DNA of 34,584 nt from Prolixibacteraceae bacterium. GTDB taxonomy: Bacteria; Bacteroidota; Bacteroidia; Bacteroidales; Prolixibacteraceae. Of this stretch, positions 24,849 to 34,243 are shown piece after piece. The translations under genes and the position numbers were made by a program. Location of the stretch: positions 1-34,584 of the forward strand of contig JALNYZ010000038.1 of the NCBI GenBank assembly GCA_023229575.1, read 5' to 3'. The notes beneath the pieces were generated by a model, which saw only the letters and a list, made by a program, of their open reading frames with translations, searched no databases and had not been told where the DNA came from. How positions within the stretch are numbered: position 1 is the stretch's first letter; each line of letters starts with the position of its first letter.

Positions 24849-27532
24849 GATGCTTCAGTTTTTTTTTGATCGTTTAAATCTGCAATTTTTACAGGAATTT
24901 TTATGACGAATTTGGCCCCGCCATTTTCCCTGTTTTCAGCAATAATTGTTCCCTCCTGGGCTGCGACAAAGCCTTTGACAATTGACAGGCCCAATCCAGT
25001 GCCTCCGGCCTTCGAATCTTTGCCCCGGTAAAACTTGTCGAAAACAAAATTTAATTCGGAAGGACTAAATCCCGTACCACGGTCCATTACCTGTATATTT
25101 AGAAAACCGTTGTCGTAAAATATTTTCAACCTGATCCGGCTACCTGCCGGAGCATATTGAGTGGCATTCAGGATCAGGTTGTGCATCACCTGTTCTACCA
25201 GGCCAAAATCTGTCATTACCAATGGCATATCTGCAGGAATAATGGTGGAGAGTTTAAATGGCTTTAATTCTACCTGAAGGGCCTCGGCGACTTCATTGGC
25301 CAGGTCATGAACATCGCACCAATCTGGCTTTGGCGTTATGTGCCCTGATTCCAAACGGGACATGTTTAATAAGTTTTCTATCAATCGATTAAGTCGAATA
25401 GAGGCAATGCTGATTTCTGTATAAAGTTTCTGCCTGGTCTCCTCAGGATAGTTTTGGGATAAGAGCGTATCTGATGCACCAAGTATCGTAGCCACAGGGA
25501 TCCTTAGCTCATGCGAAATCGAATTAAAAAGGGTCTTGTACAGCTTTTCCGATTCACTCAATACATAGGTCTCCTTGGCTGCAATGCGAAGAAATTCACG
25601 CTCATATTTACCTGAAATCTGGGAGAGAAAAGCTTCCCAGAATTGTTCTTCCCCCTGAGTGAATATGTGATGCAACTCAACTACGATAACGCCAATATTT
25701 CCACTATTCCCGGATAAAGGATAAAATGTAAAGTTTCCGGATGGCAGGGTATCCGTGTATTTTCCGGCCATGGTCGAGTTTTTAAATACCCAGTTTGCAA
25801 CGCTGAAATCATTTTCAAGTACCCGGATATTGGTTCCATCCTGAACGCTGTTGTCCAGTTGGTTGAGATCCGTTTTTAGGATGATTGCCGAATCAAGATT
25901 GAAATATTTCTGGACATATTTTATCGCCATCCTGGATACTTCATTGATCCCTGAGGCGGTATTCAGCTCTTTTGTAAGTTGATAAAGCGCCTGTGTCCGT
26001 TCTTCCCGTATTCTGATTTTTTGTTCCTGCCGGCGTACCCTGGAGGTGAGAATCCCATTCAGCATGGCGATGAAGAAAAACATGATGAGCATCAGCACAT
26101 CTTCCGGTTTATCTATGTGCAGGGTAAATTGAGGTGGAATAAAAAAATAATCCCATATGAGGGCACTGGACGCGGCTGCAAGCAGAATAGGTCCGGGTCC
26201 GAAAAAAATGGCGAGAATAGAGACCAAAAAGAGCAATCCAAACGATACTATCTGATAACCAACAAAGTCCCTCACGAGATAACATGAAATCGATGAAAGA
26301 ATCACCAGAAGTATTACAGCCATATATTCCCTTAAATTTGAGGTAAAGGAAGGGACAAAGACCTTTTCCCGGTAGCGGCCTTTTGCCTGATTATCGGCCC
26401 CGAGAATATAAACATCAATGTTGCCGCTGTACCTTATCAGCTTGTTTACAAAACTGCCAAGCCTTAACATGGCAAACAAGTTACGGACCCGAGGCTTTCC
26501 GACTATAATATGGGTTGCATTTTCCTTTTGCGCAAAATCGACAATTGCGCTGACCACATCGTAATTGGTGACAATCCTGACTTTGATGCCCAACTGCTTG
26601 GCCAGGTTAATGTTTTTATTCAGCTGATCATGTTCTTTAGAGGTCAGTTGGTGCGAAGTTTCTACATAAATGGCCTGGATGTTGGCCCCCATCGAATAAG
26701 AAAGATTTTTGGCCCATCGCAATAGTCTGGTAGACTGTATTTTGTAATCGATGGCCACCAGTAGATGCGATCCTGATTTCCATGGGCCCCTGATGCGCTT
26801 TTCTTGCATATAGTCATGCAGTTGTTTGTCGACCCTATCGGCAACAATTCGAAGCGCCATTTCGCGAAGTGCCGTAATATTGCCTTTCCGGAAGAAATTC
26901 AGGATGGCCTCGCGTGAACGTTCGGGGGTGTATACTTTACCTTCAGATAGCCTCTGAAGCAATTCGTCCGGGCTCAAATCAACCAGTTCAACTTCATCTG
27001 CATTCTCAAAAATCTCATCAGGCAGGGTCTCCCGAACGATTATTCCTGTAATTTGAGCAACAGTTTCGGAGCGGCTTTCAAGATGTTGTACATTCACGGT
27101 AGTGTAAACGTTGATACCGTTTTCGAGAATTTCCAGCACATCCTGGTAACGTTTGGTATGGCGACTGTCCGGTGCGTTGGTGTGGGCCAGTTCATCAACA
27201 AGAACAATCTGTGGTTTTCGGGTGATAATGGCATCCAGGTCCATCTCCTGCACCTGGGTTGATTTGTAAAGGTATTTTTTCCTTTGAATCAGTTCAAATC
27301 CTTCGGCCAGACTGGCAGTTTCTTGTCGATTGTGTGTCTCCACAAACCCAATGATAATGTCACAACCCTTGGCTTTTTCGACTTTGGCTGCCTGAAGCAT
27401 CGTATATGTTTTGCCAACTCCGGCACACATGCCGAAGAAAATCTTCAACTTGCCACGTTTACTTTTCTCCTCCTCCTTCATGATTGAGGCTAAAAGTTCA
27501 TCCGGATCCGGACGATTATCAGATGATTCCAT
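24845..27532 (-). CDS. kdpD: Sensor histidine kinase KdpD
   Basis: Full-length KdpD of 895 residues. The N-terminal KdpD domain has Walker A GMCAGVGKT (34-42) and Walker B-like IVLVDELAHTN (109-119). A Usp-type domain spans about 254-378. Four membrane helices lie between about 400 and 495. A GAF-like region (about 520-645) precedes the HisKA domain with H674 (SISHELRIPVATI). The ATPase domain has N789 (NLILNATQYA), D817 (MDRGTGF) and the G box GGTGLGLS (843-850). It senses low potassium or turgor, and the Usp domain of relatives binds second messengers. Many Bacteroidota have a split KdpD; here it is complete. Its start overlaps the upstream HAMP-protein gene by 14 bp and its stop overlaps kdpE. 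Confidence 0.95.
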   Translation of the reverse strand: MESSDNRPDPDELLASIMKEEEKSKRGKLKIFFGMCAGVGKTYTMLQAAKVEKAKGCDIIIGFVETHNRQETASLAEGFELIQRKKYLYKSTQVQEMDLDAIITRKPQIVLVDELAHTNAPDSRHTKRYQDVLEILENGINVYTTVNVQHLESRSETVAQITGIIVRETLPDEIFENADEVELVDLSPDELLQRLSEGKVYTPERSREAILNFFRKGNITALREMALRIVADRVDKQLHDYMQEKRIRGPWKSGSHLLVAIDYKIQSTRLLRWAKNLSYSMGANIQAIYVETSHQLTSKEHDQLNKNINLAKQLGIKVRIVTNYDVVSAIVDFAQKENATHIIVGKPRVRNLFAMLRLGSFVNKLIRYSGNIDVYILGADNQAKGRYREKVFVPSFTSNLREYMAVILLVILSSISCYLVRDFVGYQIVSFGLLFLVSILAIFFGPGPILLAAASSALIWDYFFIPPQFTLHIDKPEDVLMLIMFFFIAMLNGILTSRVRRQEQKIRIREERTQALYQLTKELNTASGINEVSRMAIKYVQKYFNLDSAIILKTDLNQLDNSVQDGTNIRVLENDFSVANWVFKNSTMAGKYTDTLPSGNFTFYPLSGNSGNIGVIVVELHHIFTQGEEQFWEAFLSQISGKYEREFLRIAAKETYVLSESEKLYKTLFNSISHELRIPVATILGASDTLLSQNYPEETRQKLYTEISIASIRLNRLIENLLNMSRLESGHITPKPDWCDVHDLANEVAEALQVELKPFKLSTIIPADMPLVMTDFGLVEQVMHNLILNATQYAPAGSRIRLKIFYDNGFLNIQVMDRGTGFSPSELNFVFDKFYRGKDSKAGGTGLGLSIVKGFVAAQEGTIIAENRENGGAKFVIKIPVKIADLNDQKKTEAS

Positions 27533-28430
27533 TTTTATGTTCTTTGTTTTCCAATTTAGCTATTAAATCAACTGCCCGATCTTCAACTCCCTGCATTTGT
27601 TCCAAAATACTTTTAAGTTCCAGTACCTGGCTTAAACTGACTTCGCGTTCAAATTCTTCCTGAAAATTCACCTTGGAAATTTCGGCATTTGCATTGAGGT
27701 TTTGGGCCATCTCATTAAAAACAAGCGAAATATCATAAAATTCATCTTCACCTTCGAAATACAATCTCTCGTTGTAGTTATTTAACCCGATCTCCTTGAT
27801 CCCATTGTACAACTTCGTGAATCGTCCATTGAAGTAAGATGCAAAATTAAAGGTGAAACTCAATGTAATGATAAAGCAAATTGTACCCAGAAGTGTTACG
27901 CTGGTTAATCCCTTCTCAGCAGATTTTTTTGTGTCATTGGCTTTCAGGATGATGGCTTGTTCGTTCATTTGGGACAATAGCATTGTTTGCTGGTACAAGC
28001 CATGAAACTTTGTCATTGAAGCAGTCATTGCTTCAGATGAAACTGGTTTTTTCTCACAATTCACAATGTATTTGATGTATTCATTGAACCCCGACTCTAT
28101 TCCTGATACAAGTTTGTCTTCACCAGGTTCAGTGATATTGTTCTTTTCCAGTAAAAGTGATTTTTTAAAGGAAATGGAAGTGGAGTTGATCAATGCGGTG
28201 TCAATTCGATTGCTGTTAGTGAAACTGCGGGTAATCTCCTGATTTAAAACGGTTAATTCCTCTGCCATGTCACGGGCAAAAATGACTGAAAAGTGATTGT
28301 CTTTTAGAATTGCGTCTGTTTTTTGCGAGAGTCTGCTCAGATGATAAGCTGAAAGGATGGAAATGGCTGCAATGATGACAAAGAAAAAAATCATTCCTAA
28401 GGTGAACCTTGTCCGGATAGAAGTTCTCAT
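27519..28430 (-). CDS. Membrane HAMP-domain sensor protein without kinase domain
   Basis: A 303-residue protein with helix 1 (about 10-29), an extracytoplasmic mostly helical domain of about 145 residues resembling a four-helix-bundle sensor, helix 2 (about 176-196), a HAMP-like segment (about 199-250) and a terminal coiled coil (about 255-298). No histidine-kinase, cyclase or MCP signalling module follows. It sits exactly between kdpC and kdpD, 11 nt after kdpC and overlapping kdpD by 14 bp, so it is part of the potassium operon. In Bacteroidota with a split KdpD a HAMP histidine kinase occupies about this position, as I recall; here only its sensor half is present and KdpD is complete. I infer it modulates KdpD in the membrane, but that is untested. 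Confidence 0.8.
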   Translation of the reverse strand: MRTSIRTRFTLGMIFFFVIIAAISILSAYHLSRLSQKTDAILKDNHFSVIFARDMAEELTVLNQEITRSFTNSNRIDTALINSTSISFKKSLLLEKNNITEPGEDKLVSGIESGFNEYIKYIVNCEKKPVSSEAMTASMTKFHGLYQQTMLLSQMNEQAIILKANDTKKSAEKGLTSVTLLGTICFIITLSFTFNFASYFNGRFTKLYNGIKEIGLNNYNERLYFEGEDEFYDISLVFNEMAQNLNANAEISKVNFQEEFEREVSLSQVLELKSILEQMQGVEDRAVDLIAKLENKEHKNGII

Positions 28431-28441
28431 GGTAATAGATT

Positions 28442-29032
28442 TTATTTGCTGGTTTTGTTTGTATCAATTTTGTCAAGTTCAAGGTTTAAAAGCAATACAT
28501 TTACGCGCTCCTCACCCAGACATAGATATTGCGGAGCTTCTGTGATTCTCTTCACACTTTGGATAATCATTTGCTTTCTATCTGGGCTTAAATTCCTGGC
28601 TTTTGCGATCCTGTCAACTTGCAATAATGCAGCGTTTTTTGAAATATGAGGATCAAGTCCGCTTGCCGATGCGAAAATCATTTCGGAAGGTATTAATGTA
28701 TTGCCATCTAATTGATTAAAGACAATGAATTGTTTTTTTAATGTATCAACTGAATTTTTCAGTTTCGCATTGGTTAATCCAAAATTTGAACCTCCGGATG
28801 GAAGTGGATTGTAAGATATGGCCGATGGTCGGGAAGAAAAATAGATGATGCTGTCAAAACGCTGGCCAATCAATTCGCTTCCGACAATTTTATTATTCTT
28901 TACAATTAAACTTCCATTTGCTTTGGTGGGAAAGGTAATTTGTGCTATCCCTGTTACAAATAATGGATAGATGACGCCGGTTAAAACGGTAAAGAACAGG
29001 AAGATCTTTAAAGATATGATAAGTGTTTTCAT
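28442..29032 (-). CDS. kdpC: Potassium-transporting ATPase subunit KdpC
   Basis: Single-span subunit of the KdpFABC complex that helps ATP binding by KdpB. 196 residues, membrane helix about 8-30 (LKIFLFFTVLTGVIYPLFVTGIAQ, read in parts). Family motifs visible are VGSELIGQRF (50-59), YFSSRPSA, SGGSNFG (79-85) and the late ASASGLDPHIS block. Starts 12 nt after kdpB and ends 11 nt before the HAMP protein gene. Length and motifs match the family. Confidence 0.95.
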   Translation of the reverse strand: MKTLIISLKIFLFFTVLTGVIYPLFVTGIAQITFPTKANGSLIVKNNKIVGSELIGQRFDSIIYFSSRPSAISYNPLPSGGSNFGLTNAKLKNSVDTLKKQFIVFNQLDGNTLIPSEMIFASASGLDPHISKNAALLQVDRIAKARNLSPDRKQMIIQSVKRITEAPQYLCLGEERVNVLLLNLELDKIDTNKTSK

Positions 29033-29044
29033 ATTTATACAGAA

Positions 29045-31123
29045 TTACATATTAATAAGAATATCAATGAGCTTTATTCCAATGAAAGGGATTACAATAC
29101 CACCCAGTCCATAAATCATCAGATTCTTGGTTAATGCAGTATTGGCAGAAACGGGTTTATAGCGAACACCTTTTAACGCCAAGGGAACTAGGGCAATAAT
29201 GACCAGGGCATTAAATATTACTGCACTCAGAATAGCACTTTGAGGCGATCCAAGTCCCATAATATTCAAGGCAGAAAGTGGGCCAATCCCATTTTTGCCT
29301 GCATAGAGTGAAACTGCAATTGCCGGGATGATGGCAAAATATTTAGCTACATCATTTGCAATACTAAAGGTGGTGAGAGAACCACGGGTCATTAATAACT
29401 GTTTACCAACTTCAACAACTTCAATTAATTTAGTAGGATTGCTGTCGAGGTCCACCATATTTCCTGCCTCACGGGCGGCCTGGGTACCTGTGTTCATCGC
29501 GATTCCAATGTCGGCTTGTGCAAGTGCGGGAGCATCGTTAGTGCCGTCACCAATCATACCAACCAGGTGTCCGTTTGCCTGTTCCTCGCGGATACGACGT
29601 AATTTATCCTCGGGTGTGGCTTCTGCCATGAAATCATCCACTCCAGCTTCGGCAGCAATGGCAGCGGCAGTCAGTGAATTATCTCCTGTTATCATGACAG
29701 TTCGGATCCCCATCTTTCTAAGCTCGGCAAATCGCTGTTTGATACCGCCTTTGACAATATCCTTCAGGTGGATGACCCCAAGAACTCTTGTATCCTCCGC
29801 CACGACCAGAGGAGTCGCGCCTTGCCGGGCCAATTCTGCAACAATATCCTGAATCTTTTGAGTGTAAAACCCATTGTTGTTTTGCACGAAGCCACGAATG
29901 GCGTCAGACGAACCTTTCCTGATCATATGGGTAGTGCCATCTTCTGAAATAAAATCAACACCACTCATTCGTGATTGCGCCGTAAATGGTATGAATGTAG
30001 CATGGAGCTGATGAACTTCGCGGCCACGAATATTGAATCGTTCTTTGGCGAGAACGACAATTGAACGCCCTTCCGGTGTTTCGTCCGATAAGGATGAAAA
30101 CTGGGCAGCATCGGCAAGTTCTTCAACAGTTACCCCTTCTGCGGGAATAAAATTGGTTGCCATTCTGTTGCCCAATGTGATGGTTCCGGTTTTGTCGAGT
30201 AAAAGAACATCAACGTCGCCGGCAGCTTCAATAGCGCGGCCACTGGTTGCGATAACATTTCGCTGAATAAGTCGGTCCATGCCACTAATTCCAATTGCAC
30301 TCAATAAACCTCCAATGGTTGTGGGAATAAGACAAACCAACAATGCAATTAATACGGGAAGTGTTAAGTTTTGCGACATGGGCAAGCCTGATGCAGTAAG
30401 GCTGTATCCGAAGAATGCAGGAAGTGTTGCCACTACCAGGAGAAATATTATAGTCAATCCCGAAAGCAAAATGGAAAGGGCTATTTCATTTGGTGTTTTC
30501 TGTCGCTTCGCACCTTCAACCAGGGTAATCATACGATCGATGAATGATTTGCCCGGTTCGGTTGAAATTTGGACCAGGATCTTGTCGCTGATTACTTTTG
30601 TCCCGCCAGTAACGGCCGAACGATCGCCACCGCTTTCCCGGATGACCGGTGCCGACTCACCGGTGATAGCTGACTCATCCACACTGGCAATTCCTTCAAT
30701 TACCTCTCCGTCTGACGGAATAACATCTCCGGCTTCGCAAATTACGATGTCACCTTTTTTTAGTTCGGTGGCATTTATGGCAATTTCCTGTTTGCCATCT
30801 ATTTTACGGGCGATAGTCTGGGTGCGGTTTTTACGCAGACTATCAGCCTGAGCTTTCCCCCTGCCTTCGGCAATGGCTTCGGCAAAATTGGCAAACAATA
30901 CTGTAAACCAAAGCCAGATAGCAATCTGAAAATTAAAAGAGGAAAAATTGCCTGAAAGAAGACCCTGGATAACAATTATTGTGGTAAGGACTGACCCTAT
31001 CCCGACAATGAAAATAACCGGGTTTTTTATAAGCGTGACAGGGTTTAGCTTTATCACGCTGTCCTTTGCTGCCTGTAACAAAATCGATTTATTAAAAAGG
31101 CTTGTATTTAGTTTTGTACTCAT
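29045..31123 (-). CDS. kdpB: Potassium-transporting ATPase subunit KdpB (P-type ATPase)
   Basis: The ATP-hydrolysing subunit. 692 residues with the phosphorylated aspartate D310 in DKTGTITLGN, the TGES dephosphorylation loop (154-157), the PTTIGGLLSAIG helix motif (267-278), and MITGDN and GDGTNDAPALAQADIG in the P domain. S157 corresponds to the serine (S162 in E. coli) whose phosphorylation inhibits the pump at high potassium, so the same control could apply. It is 12 nt from kdpA and kdpC on either side. Confidence 0.97.
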   Translation of the reverse strand: MSTKLNTSLFNKSILLQAAKDSVIKLNPVTLIKNPVIFIVGIGSVLTTIIVIQGLLSGNFSSFNFQIAIWLWFTVLFANFAEAIAEGRGKAQADSLRKNRTQTIARKIDGKQEIAINATELKKGDIVICEAGDVIPSDGEVIEGIASVDESAITGESAPVIRESGGDRSAVTGGTKVISDKILVQISTEPGKSFIDRMITLVEGAKRQKTPNEIALSILLSGLTIIFLLVVATLPAFFGYSLTASGLPMSQNLTLPVLIALLVCLIPTTIGGLLSAIGISGMDRLIQRNVIATSGRAIEAAGDVDVLLLDKTGTITLGNRMATNFIPAEGVTVEELADAAQFSSLSDETPEGRSIVVLAKERFNIRGREVHQLHATFIPFTAQSRMSGVDFISEDGTTHMIRKGSSDAIRGFVQNNNGFYTQKIQDIVAELARQGATPLVVAEDTRVLGVIHLKDIVKGGIKQRFAELRKMGIRTVMITGDNSLTAAAIAAEAGVDDFMAEATPEDKLRRIREEQANGHLVGMIGDGTNDAPALAQADIGIAMNTGTQAAREAGNMVDLDSNPTKLIEVVEVGKQLLMTRGSLTTFSIANDVAKYFAIIPAIAVSLYAGKNGIGPLSALNIMGLGSPQSAILSAVIFNALVIIALVPLALKGVRYKPVSANTALTKNLMIYGLGGIVIPFIGIKLIDILINM

Positions 31124-31135
31124 GTCTTAAGAAAA

Positions 31136-32836
31136 TTAAAAAGTTACACCCATATTCATTAGAAAATGTTCCACTACGGGGCCAAGTGCCAATGCAGGGA
31201 AATGTGTCAGTCCGCCAACAATCAGGATCACCCCAATGAGCAAACCAATGAACAGCCAATTGTCAGTATGGAAGGTGCCTGCCGAAAGCGGAGTAATCTT
31301 TTTCCCTGCCAGGCTTCCTGCAATGGCGAGTACCGGAACAATAACCCCAAAACGGCCTATTAACATCACAATACCAAGTGTCAGATTGTAGAAAAGTGTA
31401 TTTGCACTTAATCCGGCAAAAGCACTTCCATTGTTCGCGGCTGCCGAAGTGTAGGCATAAAGGATTTCGGAAAAGCCATGCGGTCCTGCATTGTTAAGGC
31501 TTGATAAGCCATAACTGCTTACTGAAGCCCAGGCCGTGAAAATCTGAATAAAAAGATTGGTTGCAAAAACAGCTATGATGGCCATCTGAACTTCGAAAGC
31601 TCCTATTTTTTTGCCAAGGTATTCAGGAGTACGCCCAACCATTAGTCCGGCAATAAATACAGTAAGGATTACAAAAATCAGCATACCGTACATCCCGGCA
31701 CCGACGCCACCAAAAATAACCTCGCCAAGCATCATATTTATCATTGGAACCATTCCAGCCAGTGGTGTCAGACTATCGTGCATCGCATTCACCGCACCAC
31801 AGGAAGCATCCGTTGTAACTACAGAAAATAGAATACTATTGGTTATTCCGAATCTGGTTTCTTTGCCTTCCATTAGGGGTAAATTCCCAAAAATAGGATT
31901 GGATGCATATTCTGAATAAAGCGAAATACTTAATCCTGCCAGAAATAAAATGAGCATTGCCGTAAAAATTGCCCAACCTTGCCTTGTCGAACCAACCATT
32001 TTTCCAAATGTGTAGGTTAAGGCAGCTGGAATAAGAAATATCATGAGTATTTCCAAAAAGTTACTAAACGGAGTAGGATTTTCAAATGGGTGCGCACCAT
32101 TGGCATTAAAAAAACCACCACCGTTGGTCCCAAGTTGCTTGATGGCAATCTGTGAAGCTGCCGGTCCCTGTGGTATGACCTGGGTAGCGCCTCCTATTGT
32201 TTGAACTGTATCGTAAGCTTTAAAGTTCTGTACAACTCCCTGGCCGACTAATAATACTGAAAACAAAATCGATAACGGCAAAAGCACATACAAAGTAGAG
32301 CGGGTAAGATCAGTCCAGAAATTGCCAATTTTATCGGTGGTTTTGCGCGAAATACCACGTATTAGCGCTATTATGACGGCAATTCCCGTTGCAGCGCTTA
32401 CAAAGTTCTGTACTGCGAGCCCAACCATTTGTGTAAAATAGCTCATGGTTACTTCCCCGGAATAACCCTGCCAGTTGGTATTGGTCATAAAGCTTACTGC
32501 CGTGTTAAAGGCTGAATGCCAAGAGACATTAGGGTTATTTGCTGGATTCAGTGGTAATTGTGCCTGAAAAAGCTGGAGCAAAAACACAAAAATAAATCCA
32601 ACCAAGTTAAATATTAACAAACTAAAGGTATATGACTTCCAGTTTGTTTCTTCATCCGGGTTTATTCCCGAGGATTTGTAGGTCAATCTCTCAAGCCAAC
32701 CTAAAACGGGTGCCATCAGATGTTTTTCTCCACTAAAAACCTTGAACATGTAATTTCCCAGAATGGGTGTCATGCCAATTAAAACGGTGATAAACAGAAT
32801 GATTTGAATGAAATCTTGTGTTGTCATAAAATTCAT
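31136..32836 (-). CDS. kdpA: Potassium-transporting ATPase subunit KdpA
   Basis: Channel-like subunit that binds and translocates potassium, 566 residues with about ten helices in four repeats. Selectivity-filter glycines are visible, most clearly in TNGGGFFNANGAHPFENPTP, with SFMTNTNWQGYSGE in the first repeat. A second in-frame ATG at 32827 (MTTQDFIQI) is equally plausible as the start and closer to other KdpA N-termini. About 117 bp separate it from kdpF; that gap has a short ATGTTT/AAACAT hairpin (32921-32937) but no terminator. Confidence 0.96.
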   Translation of the reverse strand: MNFMTTQDFIQIILFITVLIGMTPILGNYMFKVFSGEKHLMAPVLGWLERLTYKSSGINPDEETNWKSYTFSLLIFNLVGFIFVFLLQLFQAQLPLNPANNPNVSWHSAFNTAVSFMTNTNWQGYSGEVTMSYFTQMVGLAVQNFVSAATGIAVIIALIRGISRKTTDKIGNFWTDLTRSTLYVLLPLSILFSVLLVGQGVVQNFKAYDTVQTIGGATQVIPQGPAASQIAIKQLGTNGGGFFNANGAHPFENPTPFSNFLEILMIFLIPAALTYTFGKMVGSTRQGWAIFTAMLILFLAGLSISLYSEYASNPIFGNLPLMEGKETRFGITNSILFSVVTTDASCGAVNAMHDSLTPLAGMVPMINMMLGEVIFGGVGAGMYGMLIFVILTVFIAGLMVGRTPEYLGKKIGAFEVQMAIIAVFATNLFIQIFTAWASVSSYGLSSLNNAGPHGFSEILYAYTSAAANNGSAFAGLSANTLFYNLTLGIVMLIGRFGVIVPVLAIAGSLAGKKITPLSAGTFHTDNWLFIGLLIGVILIVGGLTHFPALALGPVVEHFLMNMGVTF

Positions 32837-32953
32837 AATATAATAATTTGTTTTTTAATGGTGATATGGAACTCCATGTTGCTTAGTACACTAGATTTTT
32901 TTTGGATGTTGTGAAGTAGCATGTTTTCCTGAAACATTGCTATTTGTAGATTT

Positions 32954-33082
32954 CTAAAATTTTTCGGGTTTGATCAGAGAATAAAAAAGATAACCAAGAA
33001 GGAGCAGGGCGATAATTGCCCCAATGGTGTATCCGCCCGGAGTTCCGGTGGCATTTACATTCATCAAGATTGTTGAATTCAT
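32954..33082 (-). CDS. kdpF: KdpF-like small subunit
   Basis: A 42-codon ORF (ATG 33082, TAG 32954; an internal ATG at 33064 would give 36 residues). The core GYTIGAIIALLLLGYLFYSL followed by IKPEKF is close in pattern to E. coli KdpF, which ends LLLGYLVYALINAEAF. KdpF is a single-helix peptide that stabilises the KdpABC complex. It lies upstream of kdpA as expected, on the same strand. Small size makes it easy for gene finders to miss. Confidence 0.82.
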   Translation of the reverse strand: MNSTILMNVNATGTPGGYTIGAIIALLLLGYLFYSLIKPEKF

Positions 33083-33113
33083 TTAAGTTTTTTTTAATGT
33101 GAATTTTCTGATA

Positions 33114-33121
33114 CAAAGGTG
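33114..33121 (-). promoter_or_regulatory. Possible -7 element of the kdp operon
   Basis: Minus-strand CACCTTTG differs from TAnnTTTG at the first base. A TTTG lies 23 nt upstream (33148-33145), wider than the usual 19-21, which would suit an activator-dependent promoter. The KdpE-box-like sequence overlaps that region. Predicted start near 33109, about 27 nt before the kdpF ATG. Confidence 0.35.
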
Positions 33122-33129
33122 TGCAGACG

Positions 33130-33146
33130 TTTATAAGTATTTTACA
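33130..33146. promoter_or_regulatory. KdpE-box-like site upstream of kdpF
   Basis: TTTATA-N5-TTTACA (written on the plus strand) matches the 17-bp KdpE target of the E. coli kdp promoter as I remember it. It lies 48-64 bp upstream of the kdpF ATG, in the opposite orientation to transcription. Confidence 0.5.
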
Positions 33147-33315
33147 AAGAGTTGGGAGGAGATCATAAAGAAAATATAAAGGAAATAATGGCAATAGAGC
33201 AGGTTGGTCACCCAATTCACAATGGTAAAATTGGATTTCATAGTGTTTTACAAAGGAGATCATTACTTAACAATTAATTTTTGTCTTATGCACCGGATTG
33301 TGACAAAAAATAGCT

Positions 33316-33323
33316 TATATTTG
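33316..33323 (+). promoter_or_regulatory. -7 promoter element of the SPFH gene
   Basis: TATATTTG, exact TAnnTTTG, 53 nt before the ATG. The nearest upstream TTG (33298-33300) is only 15 nt away, so the -33 element is poor. A short CTGTT/AACAG hairpin (33332-33346) follows in the leader. Confidence 0.5.
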
Positions 33324-33376
33324 TGTGTAGACTGTTGCTTTAACAGCTTAAAAATCAACTTAAAAAAACCAATATT

Positions 33377-34243
33377 ATGGAACCTATTGTCATTGTTGCA
33401 ATTGCTTTTGTTGTTCTTTTCTTTTTTGCCGGAGTTCGAATTGTCAGGCCAACGCACCGGGCCCTGGTAGAAAGATTGGGCAAGTACCACCATTTTGCCT
33501 CATTTGGTTTTAACTGGATAATACCAGGTATCGATCGGATGTTTATTATCAACATCACCGAGAAGATGATCAATGCCGAACCACAGGAGATCATCACCAA
33601 CGATAACCTGAATGCCAGGGTTGATGCCCAGGTCTATTTTAAAATTAAATCAGACGAAGAGAGTGTCAAAAACTCCCAGTACAATGTGAACAGTATTGAA
33701 TATCAGATAGTCAACCTGGCCAGGACCACACTGCGTAACATCATTGGAACAATGACCCTGAAATCTGCCAACAGCGAAAGGGGAAAAATCAACAAGGAGC
33801 TGCATTCGACGTTACTGGATGAAACCCGGAATTGGGGTATCGAAATTGTACGTACTGAACTGAAAGAGATAGATCCGCCGAAAGACGTACAAGAGACCAT
33901 GAATAAAATTGTAAAAGCCGAGAATGAAAAGATCGCTGCCATCGATTATGCTACCGCCACCGAAACCAAAGCAGATGGGGAGAAGAGGGCAGAAATCAGG
34001 AAGGCCGAAGGGATCAAGCAGGCTGCGATTTTGCGTGCGGAAGGTGAGGCACAGGCCATACAACTGGTCAACGAGGCTGCTGAACAATACTTTGTTGGAA
34101 ATGCCCAGATGCTTAGAAGGATCCAGGCAATGGAGACCTCACTGAAGGACAATTCAAAAATTGTTGTTCCGATGGGATCAGACCTTGTCAATGTGATGGG
34201 GGAGATGGGGGGCATTATTCCGCTGAGGGAAAAAGCTAGTTGA
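33377..34243 (+). CDS. SPFH/band 7 (stomatin-like, paraslipin) membrane protein
   Basis: A 288-residue protein with one N-terminal membrane helix (about 3-20, PIVIVAIAFVVLFFFAGV), the SPFH/band 7 domain (about 22-180; VRPTHRALVERLGKY, then PGIDRM and the ALNAR-type segment TNDNLNARVDAQVYFKI in parts), and a long Ala/Glu/Lys-rich coiled coil (about 180-250; AEGIKQAAILRAEGEAQA in parts). Such proteins oligomerise on membranes and organise lipid microdomains or protect membrane proteases. No NfeD partner lies beside it. It is divergent from kdpF and its TGA stop begins a GATTAGATGATGTG repeat. Confidence 0.9.
   Translation: MEPIVIVAIAFVVLFFFAGVRIVRPTHRALVERLGKYHHFASFGFNWIIPGIDRMFIINITEKMINAEPQEIITNDNLNARVDAQVYFKIKSDEESVKNSQYNVNSIEYQIVNLARTTLRNIIGTMTLKSANSERGKINKELHSTLLDETRNWGIEIVRTELKEIDPPKDVQETMNKIVKAENEKIAAIDYATATETKADGEKRAEIRKAEGIKQAAILRAEGEAQAIQLVNEAAEQYFVGNAQMLRRIQAMETSLKDNSKIVVPMGSDLVNVMGEMGGIIPLREKAS

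Noticed and set aside
30279..30851. Plus-strand ORF of 190 codons inside kdpB, with similar ones inside kdpA (31611-31919) and cydA (22898-23443)
   Set aside because: Low-complexity antisense translations opposite well-defined membrane-protein genes.
32940..33263. 107-codon minus-strand ORF overlapping kdpF
   Set aside because: It is in a different frame from the clear KdpF-like peptide and shows no family features.
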